A stretch of DNA of 64,000 nt from Alphaproteobacteria bacterium (GTDB lineage: Bacteria; Pseudomonadota; Alphaproteobacteria; Micavibrionales; Micavibrionaceae), in NCBI GenBank assembly GCA_021775955.1, contig JAJFGU010000020.1, positions 186,001 to 250,000 of the forward strand, read 5' to 3'. A program made the position numbers and the translations under genes. This document shows positions 54,208-63,785 of the stretch, piece after piece. Position 1 is the stretch's first letter; every line of letters starts with the position of its first letter. The notes beneath the pieces are model-generated. The model was not told where the DNA came from and ran no database searches. It was given only the letters and a program-made list of their open reading frames with translations.

Positions 54208-55998
54208 CTATAAGGGTTCCGTCTGCTCTTTCAACCACGCCGCCGTTGCTTCATCAAGTTGCAGTGACAAAACATCCTGCACCTCGGCATGATAATCATT
54301 CAGCCAATTACGCTCCTCCGTACTTAACATGTCAGAGACAATCAAATGCCGATCGATCGGCGCCAGCGTCACAGTTTTGAACTGTAGCATCTGTACATCT
54401 GTATTATCGCAGCGCCCGGCCTCTTCGACCAGAACCAGACTCTCAATCCGAATGCCGTAAGCGCCCTCCTCATAATAACCGGGCTCATTCGAAATCAGCA
54501 TTCCGGGCTTAAACGGCTCTTTTCCGCGCGGGGAAATACTCGCCGCTTCCTCATGCACCTGCAAATAACATCCCACCCCATGCCCGGTGCCATGGGCAAA
54601 ATCAAGCCCCGCATTCCACAGCGGCTGGCGCGCCAGCGTATCAATCTGTGCCCCGACGGTGCCATCGGGAAAATGCGCCATGGCCAGAGCAATATGGCCT
54701 TTCAGCACACGGGTAAAATGAACGCGCATTTCCTCGGATGGCTCTCCAATCGCAATGGTGCGCGTAATATCGGTGGTGCCCCAGTGATACTGACCGCCAC
54801 TATCAACCAGCAGCAATCCGGGCGGAATAATTTTGGCATTGGTTTCTTCGCTGACTCGGTAATGCACAATCGCGCCGTTGGGACCAAAGCCGGAAATGGT
54901 GGCAAAGCTCGGCCCCTTGTAATCCTTATCAGAGCTACGCAGATCCTCAAGCTTTGCGACAATGTCCAGCTCGGTTAGATCGCCTTTGGGTGCTTCTTCA
55001 TCCAGCCACGCCAAAAAGCGAACCATAGCCACGCCGTCTTTGACATGCGCATCTATAACCGATTTTTGCTCTTCCTTCGTCTTGCCGGATTTGGGTGATA
55101 CGCAGGGATCTTTAAGATCAACAAGCTCGCTCTTTTCCTCTAACGCCTCCTGAAACCAGATCGGCGCGCGCTGGTAATCCAGCGCCACCTTCTGCCCGGC
55201 CAAACCCTTTAAAACTTTTTCCAACTCACCGGGCGCATGAATTTTAACACCGTCGCCCAGGTGAGCCTTCACCTCATCCGAAATTTTCTCAGCCTCGACA
55301 AACCAGTCTACCCGCCCGTCATCGGCATGGATAATCGCATAGGATAAAACCACCGGCGCATAATCAACATCACTGCCGCGCACATTCAGCAACCAGCAAA
55401 TCGAATCCGGCAGCGTGAGTACACAGGCATCCGCCCCGGCCTTTTCAATTTCCGCCGCAATGGTTTTTCTTTTCTCCACAGAAGAAAGCCCGGCCACGGA
55501 ATCAGGGAATATCTCGACCTGCCCCAGCGGCGGCGCGGGCTGATCTTCCCAAATTTTATCAATCAGATTTTCGGAGACGGGCTTTAAAACCACACCCTTT
55601 TCTTTCAGACCTTTTTCCAGCGCCTCAACTTGTTGATGCGTATGCAGCCACGGATCAAAGCCAATGACCGCGCCCTTTTCTACATACTCACATAACCATT
55701 CCGAGACCTTGGTCTTCGTGCTGTCGCCGGTTTCAAAAAGCGCCTCATCGACCTGCTCTTTCACCTGCAACGTGTAACGGCCATCGGTCAAAACAATCGC
55801 GCGGGTATTAAGCACAACAACCACCCCGGCAGAACCTGTAAAGCCACTCAGCCATTGCAGACGCTCTTCCCCCTTTGCCACAAACTCGCCCTGGAACGCA
55901 TCGGCGCGCGGCACGATAAAACCGTCCAGCCCGAGCGCCACCATTTCAGAGCGCAGAGCCTCCAGTTTTTCCTTATATGTAGTGTTTTGATCCGGCAT
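54208..55998 (-). CDS. pepP: Xaa-Pro aminopeptidase (M24B, APP1-type)
   Basis: 596 aa, the three-domain form: two N-terminal creatinase-like domains, then the pita-bread domain. Metal ligands fit LVDSGGQYHWGTTDITRTI (Asp, Asp), FAHGTGHGVGCYLQVHE (His), ISNEPGYYEEGAYGIRIESL (Glu, Glu). Removes N-terminal residues before proline. It is divergent from mipZ with 51 bp of shared promoter space. Its 3' end lies close to the rpsU terminator. Confidence 0.93.
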   Translation of the reverse strand: MPDQNTTYKEKLEALRSEMVALGLDGFIVPRADAFQGEFVAKGEERLQWLSGFTGSAGVVVVLNTRAIVLTDGRYTLQVKEQVDEALFETGDSTKTKVSEWLCEYVEKGAVIGFDPWLHTHQQVEALEKGLKEKGVVLKPVSENLIDKIWEDQPAPPLGQVEIFPDSVAGLSSVEKRKTIAAEIEKAGADACVLTLPDSICWLLNVRGSDVDYAPVVLSYAIIHADDGRVDWFVEAEKISDEVKAHLGDGVKIHAPGELEKVLKGLAGQKVALDYQRAPIWFQEALEEKSELVDLKDPCVSPKSGKTKEEQKSVIDAHVKDGVAMVRFLAWLDEEAPKGDLTELDIVAKLEDLRSSDKDYKGPSFATISGFGPNGAIVHYRVSEETNAKIIPPGLLLVDSGGQYHWGTTDITRTIAIGEPSEEMRVHFTRVLKGHIALAMAHFPDGTVGAQIDTLARQPLWNAGLDFAHGTGHGVGCYLQVHEEAASISPRGKEPFKPGMLISNEPGYYEEGAYGIRIESLVLVEEAGRCDNTDVQMLQFKTVTLAPIDRHLIVSDMLSTEERNWLNDYHAEVQDVLSLQLDEATAAWLKEQTEPL

Positions 55999-56049
55999 GT
56001 TTTTAAACTATTGGCAAATTGTCACAGTTATCATTATTGTATCCGAACT

Positions 56050-56916
56050 ATGGAACAAGCGCACATCATTGTTTTCGGTAACGAAAAAGGCGGCTCGGGC
56101 AAATCGACCACCGCCATGCATACAGCCGTAGCCTTGCTGAGACTGGGTTACAAGGTCGGAACCATCGATCTTGATGCGCGCCAGGGAACGCTGACCCGCT
56201 ACGTCAAAAACCGTTTTGATTTTATGAAGCACAGCCGAAAACCGATCCTTAGCCCAATCCATATGCCAATCCCCAAAAGCCGCTGTGATACGCTACAGGA
56301 ACAGCAAGCCGAAGAACGTAGCTTTTTAACCATGGCGCTGGATGAGCTTGGCCGCGAATGTGATTTTATTATCATGGACACGCCGGGAACTGATTCTTAC
56401 CTCAGCCGCCTCGGCCACAGCTACGCCGACACGCTGGTCACGCCGATGAATGATAGCTTTATCGACCTTGACCTGCTGGCACGTATTGATACCCGGACAT
56501 ACGAAATTCTCGGCCCGTCGGTTTATTCGTCCATGGTCAACGACCAAAGGGGCCTCAAGAAAATCCGCAGCAACAGCAACAAAGGGATCGACTGGATCGT
56601 CATGCGCAACCGTCTGGCCCATATTGATGCCAAAAACAAAAAACTAATCGGCGATTTGCTGGAAAAGATTGGTGAACGGGCAGGCTTTCGCACCGCGCCC
56701 GGTTTTGGTGAGCGCGTAATATTCAAGGAGCTTTTCCTAAAAGGCCTCACCTTGCTTGATATCAAGGAAGACCCGGACGCCAAAATCACGCTCTCGGAAC
56801 TGACCGCACGCCAGGAAGTACGCCTTCTTATCGCCGCCATCAACCCACAAGAGCTAAAAGGCAAGGTCCGGCCCTATACGCCCGTCGTTCCTTCCGAAAC
56901 AGCCATGCGGGCATGA
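56050..56916 (+). CDS. mipZ: ParA-like division-site regulator MipZ
   Basis: 288 aa from ATG 56050; the longer upstream frame runs into pepP and is not likely. HIIVFGNEKGGSGKSTTAMH carries the MipZ form of deviant Walker A, with the NEKGG start that separates it from ordinary ParA. DLDARQGTLTRYVKNR and FIIMDTPGTDSYLSRL follow. In Caulobacter MipZ binds ParB and inhibits FtsZ to place division. No parB here. Confidence 0.92.
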   Translation: MEQAHIIVFGNEKGGSGKSTTAMHTAVALLRLGYKVGTIDLDARQGTLTRYVKNRFDFMKHSRKPILSPIHMPIPKSRCDTLQEQQAEERSFLTMALDELGRECDFIIMDTPGTDSYLSRLGHSYADTLVTPMNDSFIDLDLLARIDTRTYEILGPSVYSSMVNDQRGLKKIRSNSNKGIDWIVMRNRLAHIDAKNKKLIGDLLEKIGERAGFRTAPGFGERVIFKELFLKGLTLLDIKEDPDAKITLSELTARQEVRLLIAAINPQELKGKVRPYTPVVPSETAMRA

Positions 56917-56935
56917 GCGGTCTGTCAATAACATT

Positions 56936-57022
56936 GTCATCGCCCGAATGGGCTGCTGGCCCATTCTAGGGCGATCCATAGATTCCCCTAGAATTTTTCT
57001 ACAAAAAATTCAGGGAATGACG
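56936..57022. repeat. Tandem-hairpin intergenic repeat, copy 2
   Basis: GTCATCGCCCGAATGGGCTG begins the first palindrome (ATCGCCC..GGGCGAT) and ATTCCCCTAGAATTTTT with AAAAAATTCAGGGAATGAC forms the second. Same layout as 7233-7331. It sits after mipZ. Confidence 0.75.
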
Positions 57023-57104
57023 AATAAGGATTATCTACGTTTATCCATGATTTATAATAAAGCTGTGGGGTGACAAGCCGTATAGAGAGCAGTAAAGTAT
57101 CTCA

Positions 57105-57560
57105 ATGCCTTACCTCCTCCTTGCCATTGGTGTTTCGATCGGCCTGTACGCGCTGTACCGCTTTATCCTCAAAGCCGAGGTGAAACAGATCAAGGCGCTG
57201 TTCTTGACCTCCATCATTGTGGTTTTGTCGCTGGCGCTGTTTTTCATGGCGATTACCGGGCGTCTGCCCGCAGCGCTGGCCCTGCTGGCCGCCATCACAC
57301 CTTTCGCTATTGGCTTATGGAGAATAAAACAAGGAGGAGAGGAGCATTCTCCCCCCTCTTCTGGAGGCGATAAACCCCTGACCCGCGAAGAAGCGCTGGA
57401 AGTTCTGGGACTGGAAGACGGCGCGTCGCAAGACGACATCAAAGCCTCCTATAAGAACCTGATCAAAAAAGTCCACCCCGACCATGAAGGCTCGGAATGG
57501 ATGGCCGCCAAGCTTAATCAGGCAAGGGATCTATTGCTGGACAAAACCAAGCAAAACTAA
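57105..57560 (+). CDS. Membrane-anchored DnaJ-domain protein
   Basis: 151 aa. Two membrane helices at the N-terminus (about 1-18 and 30-55), a short charged linker, then a C-terminal J domain (about 85-151) with the HPD motif in IKKVHPDHEGSEW. The J domain recruits DnaK; the client is unknown. Its place directly after mipZ is also known in relatives, from memory. No Gly/Phe or zinc-finger domain, so a minimal type III J-protein. Confidence 0.85.
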   Translation: MPYLLLAIGVSIGLYALYRFILKAEVKQIKALFLTSIIVVLSLALFFMAITGRLPAALALLAAITPFAIGLWRIKQGGEEHSPPSSGGDKPLTREEALEVLGLEDGASQDDIKASYKNLIKKVHPDHEGSEWMAAKLNQARDLLLDKTKQN

Positions 57561-57569
57561 GGCTTTCCC

Positions 57570-58523
57570 TTGCAAAACCAGTCAAAAAATGGCAAGCATG
57601 GCGCCATGAATGCCGCCAATAACATAAAACCCGTCCGCAAGGCCGTCTTTCCCGTGGCCGGGCTGGGCACGCGCTTTTTACCCGCAACCAAAGTCATGCC
57701 CAAGGAAATGCTGACCCTGGTTGACCGGCCGCTGATCCAGCACGCAGTGGAAGAGGCGCAAAAGGCGGGTATTGAGGAATTCGTCTTTGTCATCAGCCCT
57801 GGCAAGGAAATGCTCAAAGACCACTTCACCCCGCATAAGGAATTGAACAAAGCGCTTGAGGCGCGCGGCAAGACGCAGGAACTGCAAAAGCTTGAAAGCT
57901 TTGAAATTGCGGAAGGCAAACTCCACCTCGCTTATCAGGACGAACCGCTTGGCCTCGGTCATGCCATCTGGTGCGCCCGTGAGTTTATTGGCGATGAGCC
58001 GTTTGCTATTCTATTGCCCGATGATGTCGTGCTCGGTGATAAACCCTGTTTAAGCCAAATGATTGAGGCGTATAACGCCACTGGCGGCAATCTTGTTGCC
58101 GTGGTGGATGTGCCTAAAGAAGATACCAGAAAATACGGCATTCTTGATATTGCATCCGATGATGGAAAACTTGTCGATATCAAAGGGTTGGTTGAAAAAC
58201 CTGAACCGCAAGATGCACCATCAACGCTCTCGGTGATTGGCCGTTATATTCTACAGCCGGAGATTTTTGAAAAGCTCGAAAGCCATGAAAAAGGTGCGGG
58301 CGGCGAAATTCAAATCACCGATGCCATGGCCAAGCTGATCGGCGCGCAACCCTTTCACGGTCTGCGCTTTGAAGGAACGCGTTATGATTGCGGCCATCAT
58401 CTGGGTTTTATCGAAGCCAATATCGCCTTTGGTATGCAGAACTCGAATATCGGTCCGCAAGTCACTGAAATTCTTGCAGAATATCAAAATTCTGCTTTCC
58501 CCGCGAAAGCGGGGACCTTATGA
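57570..58523 (+). CDS. galU: UTP-glucose-1-phosphate uridylyltransferase GalU
   Basis: 317 aa. AVFPVAGLGTRFLPATKVMP and KEMLTLVDRPLIQHAVEE form the nucleotide-sugar start; LGHAIWCAREFIGDEPFAIL and DDVVLGDKPC follow. TTG 57570 has a TAAGG ribosome site 8 bp before; ATG 57606 lacks one, so I keep the TTG start at moderate certainty. The last ten residues (SAFPAKAGTL) are read from a palindromic repeat, so the ancestral end was probably just upstream. Confidence 0.9.
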   Translation: MQNQSKNGKHGAMNAANNIKPVRKAVFPVAGLGTRFLPATKVMPKEMLTLVDRPLIQHAVEEAQKAGIEEFVFVISPGKEMLKDHFTPHKELNKALEARGKTQELQKLESFEIAEGKLHLAYQDEPLGLGHAIWCAREFIGDEPFAILLPDDVVLGDKPCLSQMIEAYNATGGNLVAVVDVPKEDTRKYGILDIASDDGKLVDIKGLVEKPEPQDAPSTLSVIGRYILQPEIFEKLESHEKGAGGEIQITDAMAKLIGAQPFHGLRFEGTRYDCGHHLGFIEANIAFGMQNSNIGPQVTEILAEYQNSAFPAKAGTL

Positions 58524-58557
58524 TCCTGCCAAAAGATTCCCGCTTACGCGGGAAAGA
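58493..58557. repeat. REPIN-like doublet inside the galU/phosphomutase junction
   Basis: Hairpin CCCCGCGAAAGCGGGG (58499-58514) and TTCCCGCTTACGCGGGAA (58537-58554) joined by a 22-nt linker that contains the galU stop and the next gene's ATG. Inverse orientation of the doublet at 20097-20156. Confidence 0.85.
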
Positions 58558-60001
58558 CAATGTTTTAAACAGAGAGACAAACAATACGACACCACACAAT
58601 TTTGACCCAAGCATTTTGCGCGAATACGACATGCGCGGACAAATCGGCAAAACGCTGAGCGAAGATGATGCCTTTGCGCTGGGCCGGGCTTTCGGCAGTT
58701 TTGTGAAGCGCCACCCGAAAACCGATAAATCCCGCCGCTCGAAATTCTGCGTCGGCTATGACGGGCGCACAACCTCCCCGGGTTTATCTGACGCCCTGAT
58801 AAAAGGCCTCGTCTCCACCGGCGCCAAGGTCGATAATATTGGCCTCGGACCCACACCAATGCTGTGGTTTGCGGTCAAGGACCATCTGGCCGATGCCGGG
58901 ATCATGGTCACAGGCTCGCACAACCCACCGGATTATAACGGCTTCAAAATGACCCTGCAGAGCGGACCTGTCTTTGGTGAAACCATTCAGGAAATCGGCC
59001 GTATCGCAGCTTCCGGCGATTTTGAAAGCGGCGACGGCCTGATCAATGAAATGGATATCAAAACCACCTATGTCGAGCGCCTGTTGAAGGATTTAGATAG
59101 CGGGCGGCCGCTTAAGATTGCCTGGGACAACGGCAACGGCGCGGCCGGAGAGATTCTGCGAATGCTCACCGATAAGCTGCCCGGTGAACATATCCTGCTC
59201 TACGATGATATAGACGGCCAATTTCCCAATCACCACCCCGATCCAACGGTTGATAAAAACCTCCAGGACTTAAAAAAGGTAGTTTTAGAGCAAAAATGTG
59301 ATCTCGGAATTGCCTTTGACGGTGACGGTGATCGTATCGGTGTGGTGAACGAGCGTGGTGACATTCTACGCTGTGACATTCTAATGACCATTTATGCGCG
59401 CGATATCCTGAGCGAAAATCCGGGGGCGGCCATTATCGGCGACGTCAAATGCTCGCAGGTGATGTTTGATGAAATCAATGCATTGGGCGGCAAGGCCGTG
59501 ATGTGGAAGACCGGACATTCGCTAATCAAAGCCAAAATGCAGGAACTGAAAGCCCCGCTGGCCGGGGAGCTTAGCGGCCACATATTTTTTGCCGATAAAT
59601 ATTACGGCTTTGATGATGCGCTTTATTGTGCGATCAGGCTGATCAACGCCGTAGCGGAAACCGAAGACGGCCTGTCCAGTCTCACCAAAGATTTGCCACA
59701 GCTTCACAATACGCCCGAGATAAGATTTGAGGTTGATGAGAGTAAAAAATTCGGCCTGGTACCGCAAATCATAAAGGCTCTCGAACAAGGCAAAAATGAA
59801 GACATAACAATCGATGACATTGACGGCATCAGGGTGACAACGCCGGATGGCTGGTGGCTTCTTCGCCCTTCCAATACACAAAATGTGCTAGTCGCACGTG
59901 CCGAAGGCCAAAGCGCCGAAGGGCTGGAGCGGTTAAAAGAATTTGCGGCTGGCGAAGTTACAAAACTCGGGTATAATCTTGTTTTCCCGGAAGCGGAATA
60001 A
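58520..60001 (+). CDS. Phosphomannomutase/phosphoglucomutase
   Basis: 493 aa. LREYDMRGQIGKTL is the family start, GSHNPPDYNGFKM carries the phosphoserine (TGSHNP), DGDGDRIGVVNE the magnesium loop, and GELSGHIFFADKYYGFDDA the sugar loop. Interconverts hexose-6- and 1-phosphates, likely feeding the galU product. ATG 58520 lies in the repeat and overlaps galU; the first 25 or so residues are repeat-encoded, and a later start is possible. Confidence 0.85.
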   Translation: MILPKDSRLRGKDNVLNRETNNTTPHNFDPSILREYDMRGQIGKTLSEDDAFALGRAFGSFVKRHPKTDKSRRSKFCVGYDGRTTSPGLSDALIKGLVSTGAKVDNIGLGPTPMLWFAVKDHLADAGIMVTGSHNPPDYNGFKMTLQSGPVFGETIQEIGRIAASGDFESGDGLINEMDIKTTYVERLLKDLDSGRPLKIAWDNGNGAAGEILRMLTDKLPGEHILLYDDIDGQFPNHHPDPTVDKNLQDLKKVVLEQKCDLGIAFDGDGDRIGVVNERGDILRCDILMTIYARDILSENPGAAIIGDVKCSQVMFDEINALGGKAVMWKTGHSLIKAKMQELKAPLAGELSGHIFFADKYYGFDDALYCAIRLINAVAETEDGLSSLTKDLPQLHNTPEIRFEVDESKKFGLVPQIIKALEQGKNEDITIDDIDGIRVTTPDGWWLLRPSNTQNVLVARAEGQSAEGLERLKEFAAGEVTKLGYNLVFPEAE

Positions 60002-60024
60002 ACATGAAATAAGGAACGAGACGG

Positions 60025-60669
60025 TTGAGCGCGCATAAAGATACCCACATCCTCGAATTAATGTCCTCCAAAATATGCCACGACCTTATTTCCCCGATTG
60101 GCGCTGTGAATAACGGCGTCGAACTTCTTGACGAAATGAGCGCTGAAGACGGCGAGGAAGTGGTCAAACTGATTGCTTTCAGCGCGGCGCAGGCCTCGGC
60201 AAAACTCACGGCCTTCCGCATGGCCTATGGCGCAGGCGGCGGCGATGCAAGCATTAAGGCCGAAGAGGTCTTCAATATCTTCGAAAGCCTTATAAGCCTC
60301 GATGGCAAAGTCAAACAGGATTGGGACCCGCATGCACCTCTAGGGCCTGAAATGCCCCCCACAGGATTTTCTAAAATGCTCATTTCCTGTTTACTTCTGA
60401 CGCTTGATTGTATGCCCAAAGGCGGCACCGTGTCCGTGACGCAAAGCGAATCAGACGAAATTGATATAAGAGCCGAAGGTGAAAACACAGGATTCAGGGG
60501 CAATGTTCTGGAAGCCCTAAGCCTGAAAATTAACGAGGAAAACCTGGATCCTAAAATTATTCACCCCTATGTCATGGGGCTTATGGCCAAAGATTATGGC
60601 TTCCAAATACGTGATAAAGAACAAAAGGAAGGCGTTATTGTCCTGGGCCTGCTGCCCCCTGCGCAATAA
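60025..60669 (+). CDS. chpT: Histidine phosphotransferase ChpT
   Basis: 214 aa. ILELMSSKICHDLISPIGAV has the phospho-His in CHDLISP (residue 19), followed by NNGVELLDEM. The second part is a degenerate HATPase-like domain without ATP-binding boxes, as in ChpT. It passes phosphate from CckA to CtrA. TTG start (60025) with AAGGAACGAG (60011-60020). cckA is not in the window. Confidence 0.9.
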   Translation: MSAHKDTHILELMSSKICHDLISPIGAVNNGVELLDEMSAEDGEEVVKLIAFSAAQASAKLTAFRMAYGAGGGDASIKAEEVFNIFESLISLDGKVKQDWDPHAPLGPEMPPTGFSKMLISCLLLTLDCMPKGGTVSVTQSESDEIDIRAEGENTGFRGNVLEALSLKINEENLDPKIIHPYVMGLMAKDYGFQIRDKEQKEGVIVLGLLPPAQ

Positions 60670-60881
60670 CCTCAGGCTGAACACGCCCGTAGGTTAAAAC
60701 GTTAATTTCCTTGGGGTATTACGACTTTCTCAATTCTTTCCTTACAAAAAATAGTATATACTTCTTAGGCTCGGTAATATCTATTTAATACTATTCAGGC
60801 ATGTTTATAGTAGGGCACTGCGTAAAAGTTTGAATCAATCAAATAGCGCGACCAAAGGATTTGGTTAGTAAGGATGGTAGC
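60670..60881 (+). promoter_or_regulatory. Spacer upstream of cheA
   Basis: About 210 bp, AT-rich. ACAAAAAATAGTATATACTT (60746-60765) suggests a weak -10, but I cannot set a full promoter. AAGGATGG before ATG 60882 is the ribosome site. No other feature seen. Confidence 0.3.
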
Positions 60882-63785
60882 ATGGACGACCTGATCGGTG
60901 AGTTTCTGACAGAGACAAATGAGTTCTTAGATAGCCTGGATCAGGACGTTCTCGGCCTAGAGCAAAACCCCAACGACAAAGAATTACTCGGAAATATCTT
61001 CCGCCTTGTACACACAATTAAAGGAACCTGTGGATTTTTAGGGCTTCCCCGACTGGAGACAGTGGCGCATAGAGCTGAAAATGTACTGGGACGTTTCCGT
61101 GATGGTGACCTCGAAGTCATACCGGAATATGTGACCCTTATACTGGAGTCTCTCGATACCATTAAATTTATCGTCGGTGCCATTGAAGAAACAGGCAGCG
61201 AGCCTGAGGGCAGTGACGACGAGCTTATTGCAAAACTCGATGCTGTTTACGAAGGCACAAATAGCGCTGCAGGCGGCGGAGAAAGCGCTGCTCCGGCAGC
61301 ACCTGTAGAAGAAGCCGCACCGGCCGAGCCGGAAGAAAGCATCCCGGGCATGGCGACGGAAGCGGAACTGGAAGCGGCCTTCGCGGCAGCAGAAGTGCTC
61401 CCTGTAGAGCCTGTCGAACCAGCGGAAGAAAGCGTCGCCGCCGAAGAGCCGCAGGAAGTAGAAGCGGCACCCCCGCCGCCGCCTTCCGAGACAAAAGAAG
61501 AGCCAAAAGCCGAAGCGGTCAAGAAAGAGCCTCCGATGACAACACAGACATTGCGCGTCAATGTTGATGTGCTGGAAGACCTTATGACCATGGTCAGTGA
61601 GATGGTCCTGACACGCAACCAGCTTTTGCAGATTTTGCGCACAGAAACCGAGAGTGAATTTGCCGCACCATTACAACGTTTGAACCATGTGGTTTCCGAG
61701 CTTCAGGAAGGTGTCATGAAGACACGCATGCAACCCATTGGCAATGCATGGTCCAAGCTGCCGCGTATTATTCGTGATCTCAGTATGGAGCTAAACAAAA
61801 AAATTGAGCTAGAGATGCGCGGGCAGGATACCGAGCTGGACCGCCAGGTCCTCGAGCTTATCAAGGACCCCCTTACCCATATGGTCCGCAATTCAGGCGA
61901 CCACGGCATTGAAATGCCCGAAGACAGAGTGGCCGCCGGTAAACCCGAGATGGGCAACGTTGTACTGGAAGCCTTCCATGAAGGCGGGCATATCATCATT
62001 CGAATCACCGATGACGGCAAAGGCCTTCCTCTCGACAAGATTAAAGCAAAGATTGTTTCCAACGGTCTGGCCACAGAAGAAGAGCTGGCCGAAATGTCCA
62101 CCCAGCAAATACAGCAATATATATTCCATGCCGGGCTTTCGACGGCGGAGGCCGTTACATCCGTTTCCGGCCGCGGTGTCGGCATGGATGTTGTGCGCAC
62201 CAATATTGAAAAAATCGGCGGCTCCATTGAACTAAAATCCACAGAAGGAAAAGGCTCTACTTTCACCATTAAAATCCCACTGACCCTGGCGATTGTTTCT
62301 GCGCTTATTGTTGAGTCCGCAGGGCAGCGTTTTGCGATCCCACAGCTTTCTGTCCGCGAACTGGTCATGGCTTCCGAGCATGGTGACAACAAAATTGAAA
62401 CAATCAGAGGAACGCCCGTTTTAAGATTGCGCGACCGCCTCTTGCCGCTCGTATCACTTGACGAATTATTGAAGCTACAAAGAGAAGGCTCCTCAGTTAT
62501 TGATCTCGCCACAAAAGCTGAAGAGTTAGAGAGCGAAAAAGAGAGTGTAGTAGCAGCACAGCCATCTGAGGAATCGGAAGGCTCCAATGAAAATCTTGAA
62601 GCCGGTGAGAATCCTGAAGATGAAGCCAATCAAGAAGAGGCTAGCACCGGGGGCAATAAGCAACCCCTACAGAACCAGTATATTGTTGTCACAGAAACTG
62701 GCGCTTATGATTTTGGCATTATTGTTGATCGCGTTTACGACACAGAGGAAATTGTTGTGAAGCCGGTGCCTAAAATTCTTCGCGACATAGAGCTGTTTTC
62801 CGGCAACACCATCCTTGGTGACGGCAGCGTTATTATGATCCTTGATCCAAACGGCGTTGTCAGAGCAACAGGGGAGCTTGATGCCGCTGACGCTACAGAT
62901 GCCGCAGCCGAAGACCATGTGGCACAAACGTCATCATCCCAACAAAAAACATCGCTTCTTCTTTTCAAAATTGGTGATGGAGCACCTAAAGCCGTGCCTT
63001 TATCTCTGGTTGCACGGCTTGAAAACGTCAAGACAACGGATATTGAACATTCCAGCGGGCAAATGATGGTCCAGTATCGCGGCGGCTTAATGCCCCTTGT
63101 TCCTTTTGACTCTTCCGTACAGATCAATGAAGAAGACCAGGAGAAGCCCGTTCTTGTCTTTTCGGACAAAGATCGCTCTATGGGCCTCATCGTTGATGAA
63201 ATTATTGACATCACAGAAGAATATATCGATGTGCAATTAACCAGTACTCAAAGCGGGTTGCTCGGAAGTGCTATTATTAACGAGGCCGCAACCGATGTTG
63301 TCGACGTTATGCACTTCCTCAGCGCAACCCACGACGACTGGTTCAAGGACCATGGAGATGAGGCCTATGGCGGTGAAAACGGACACGGGAAAAAACGCGT
63401 TCTTCTGGTCGATGACAGCCCGTTTTTCAGAAATATGTTAGCACCGCTGCTGGGTATAGCTGGATATGATGTGACATCTTTGGAAAGTGCGCGGGACGCC
63501 TTGAAAATGTGTGATGATGGAGTCAAGTTTGATGTAATTATTAGTGACATTGAAATGCCGGATATGGATGGCTTTGAATTTGTCGAGAAAGTCAGGTCAG
63601 ATTCGGACTGGCAAAACACACCGATGGTCGCCCTAACTTCTCATGCCACACCCCAGGACATTGATAGAGGCATACAGGCCGGCTTTAGTAAATATGTTGC
63701 CAAATTCGATAAAGACACACTGCTGAGCACATTGGCCCAGACTCTGATAGAGCAACCGGCACAACAAGAGGGAGAGCAACAATGA
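60882..63785 (+). CDS. cheA: Hybrid chemotaxis kinase CheA with C-terminal receiver domain
   Basis: 967 aa from ATG 60882. P1 Hpt has the phospho-His in HTIKGTCGFL (residue 44). A Glu/Ala/Pro-rich linker (about 125-220) takes the P2 place. Dimerisation and kinase domains follow: LRVNVDVLEDLMTMVSEMVL, DHGIEMPE, DDGKGLPL, GRGVGMDVV, GKGSTF. The regulatory part has two CheW-like segments (about 470-680 and 690-800). A receiver domain at about 840-960 has Asp889 in ISDIEMPDMDG. This fusion can move phosphate internally and is known in alphaproteobacteria; the window's cheW overlaps by ATGA. Confidence 0.93.
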   Translation: MDDLIGEFLTETNEFLDSLDQDVLGLEQNPNDKELLGNIFRLVHTIKGTCGFLGLPRLETVAHRAENVLGRFRDGDLEVIPEYVTLILESLDTIKFIVGAIEETGSEPEGSDDELIAKLDAVYEGTNSAAGGGESAAPAAPVEEAAPAEPEESIPGMATEAELEAAFAAAEVLPVEPVEPAEESVAAEEPQEVEAAPPPPPSETKEEPKAEAVKKEPPMTTQTLRVNVDVLEDLMTMVSEMVLTRNQLLQILRTETESEFAAPLQRLNHVVSELQEGVMKTRMQPIGNAWSKLPRIIRDLSMELNKKIELEMRGQDTELDRQVLELIKDPLTHMVRNSGDHGIEMPEDRVAAGKPEMGNVVLEAFHEGGHIIIRITDDGKGLPLDKIKAKIVSNGLATEEELAEMSTQQIQQYIFHAGLSTAEAVTSVSGRGVGMDVVRTNIEKIGGSIELKSTEGKGSTFTIKIPLTLAIVSALIVESAGQRFAIPQLSVRELVMASEHGDNKIETIRGTPVLRLRDRLLPLVSLDELLKLQREGSSVIDLATKAEELESEKESVVAAQPSEESEGSNENLEAGENPEDEANQEEASTGGNKQPLQNQYIVVTETGAYDFGIIVDRVYDTEEIVVKPVPKILRDIELFSGNTILGDGSVIMILDPNGVVRATGELDAADATDAAAEDHVAQTSSSQQKTSLLLFKIGDGAPKAVPLSLVARLENVKTTDIEHSSGQMMVQYRGGLMPLVPFDSSVQINEEDQEKPVLVFSDKDRSMGLIVDEIIDITEEYIDVQLTSTQSGLLGSAIINEAATDVVDVMHFLSATHDDWFKDHGDEAYGGENGHGKKRVLLVDDSPFFRNMLAPLLGIAGYDVTSLESARDALKMCDDGVKFDVIISDIEMPDMDGFEFVEKVRSDSDWQNTPMVALTSHATPQDIDRGIQAGFSKYVAKFDKDTLLSTLAQTLIEQPAQQEGEQQ

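Noticed and set aside
55855-56049. Long N-terminal extension of MipZ
   Set aside because: The extra 65 codons lie antisense in the pepP gene and the shared NEKGG motif begins just after ATG 56050, so the short form is used.
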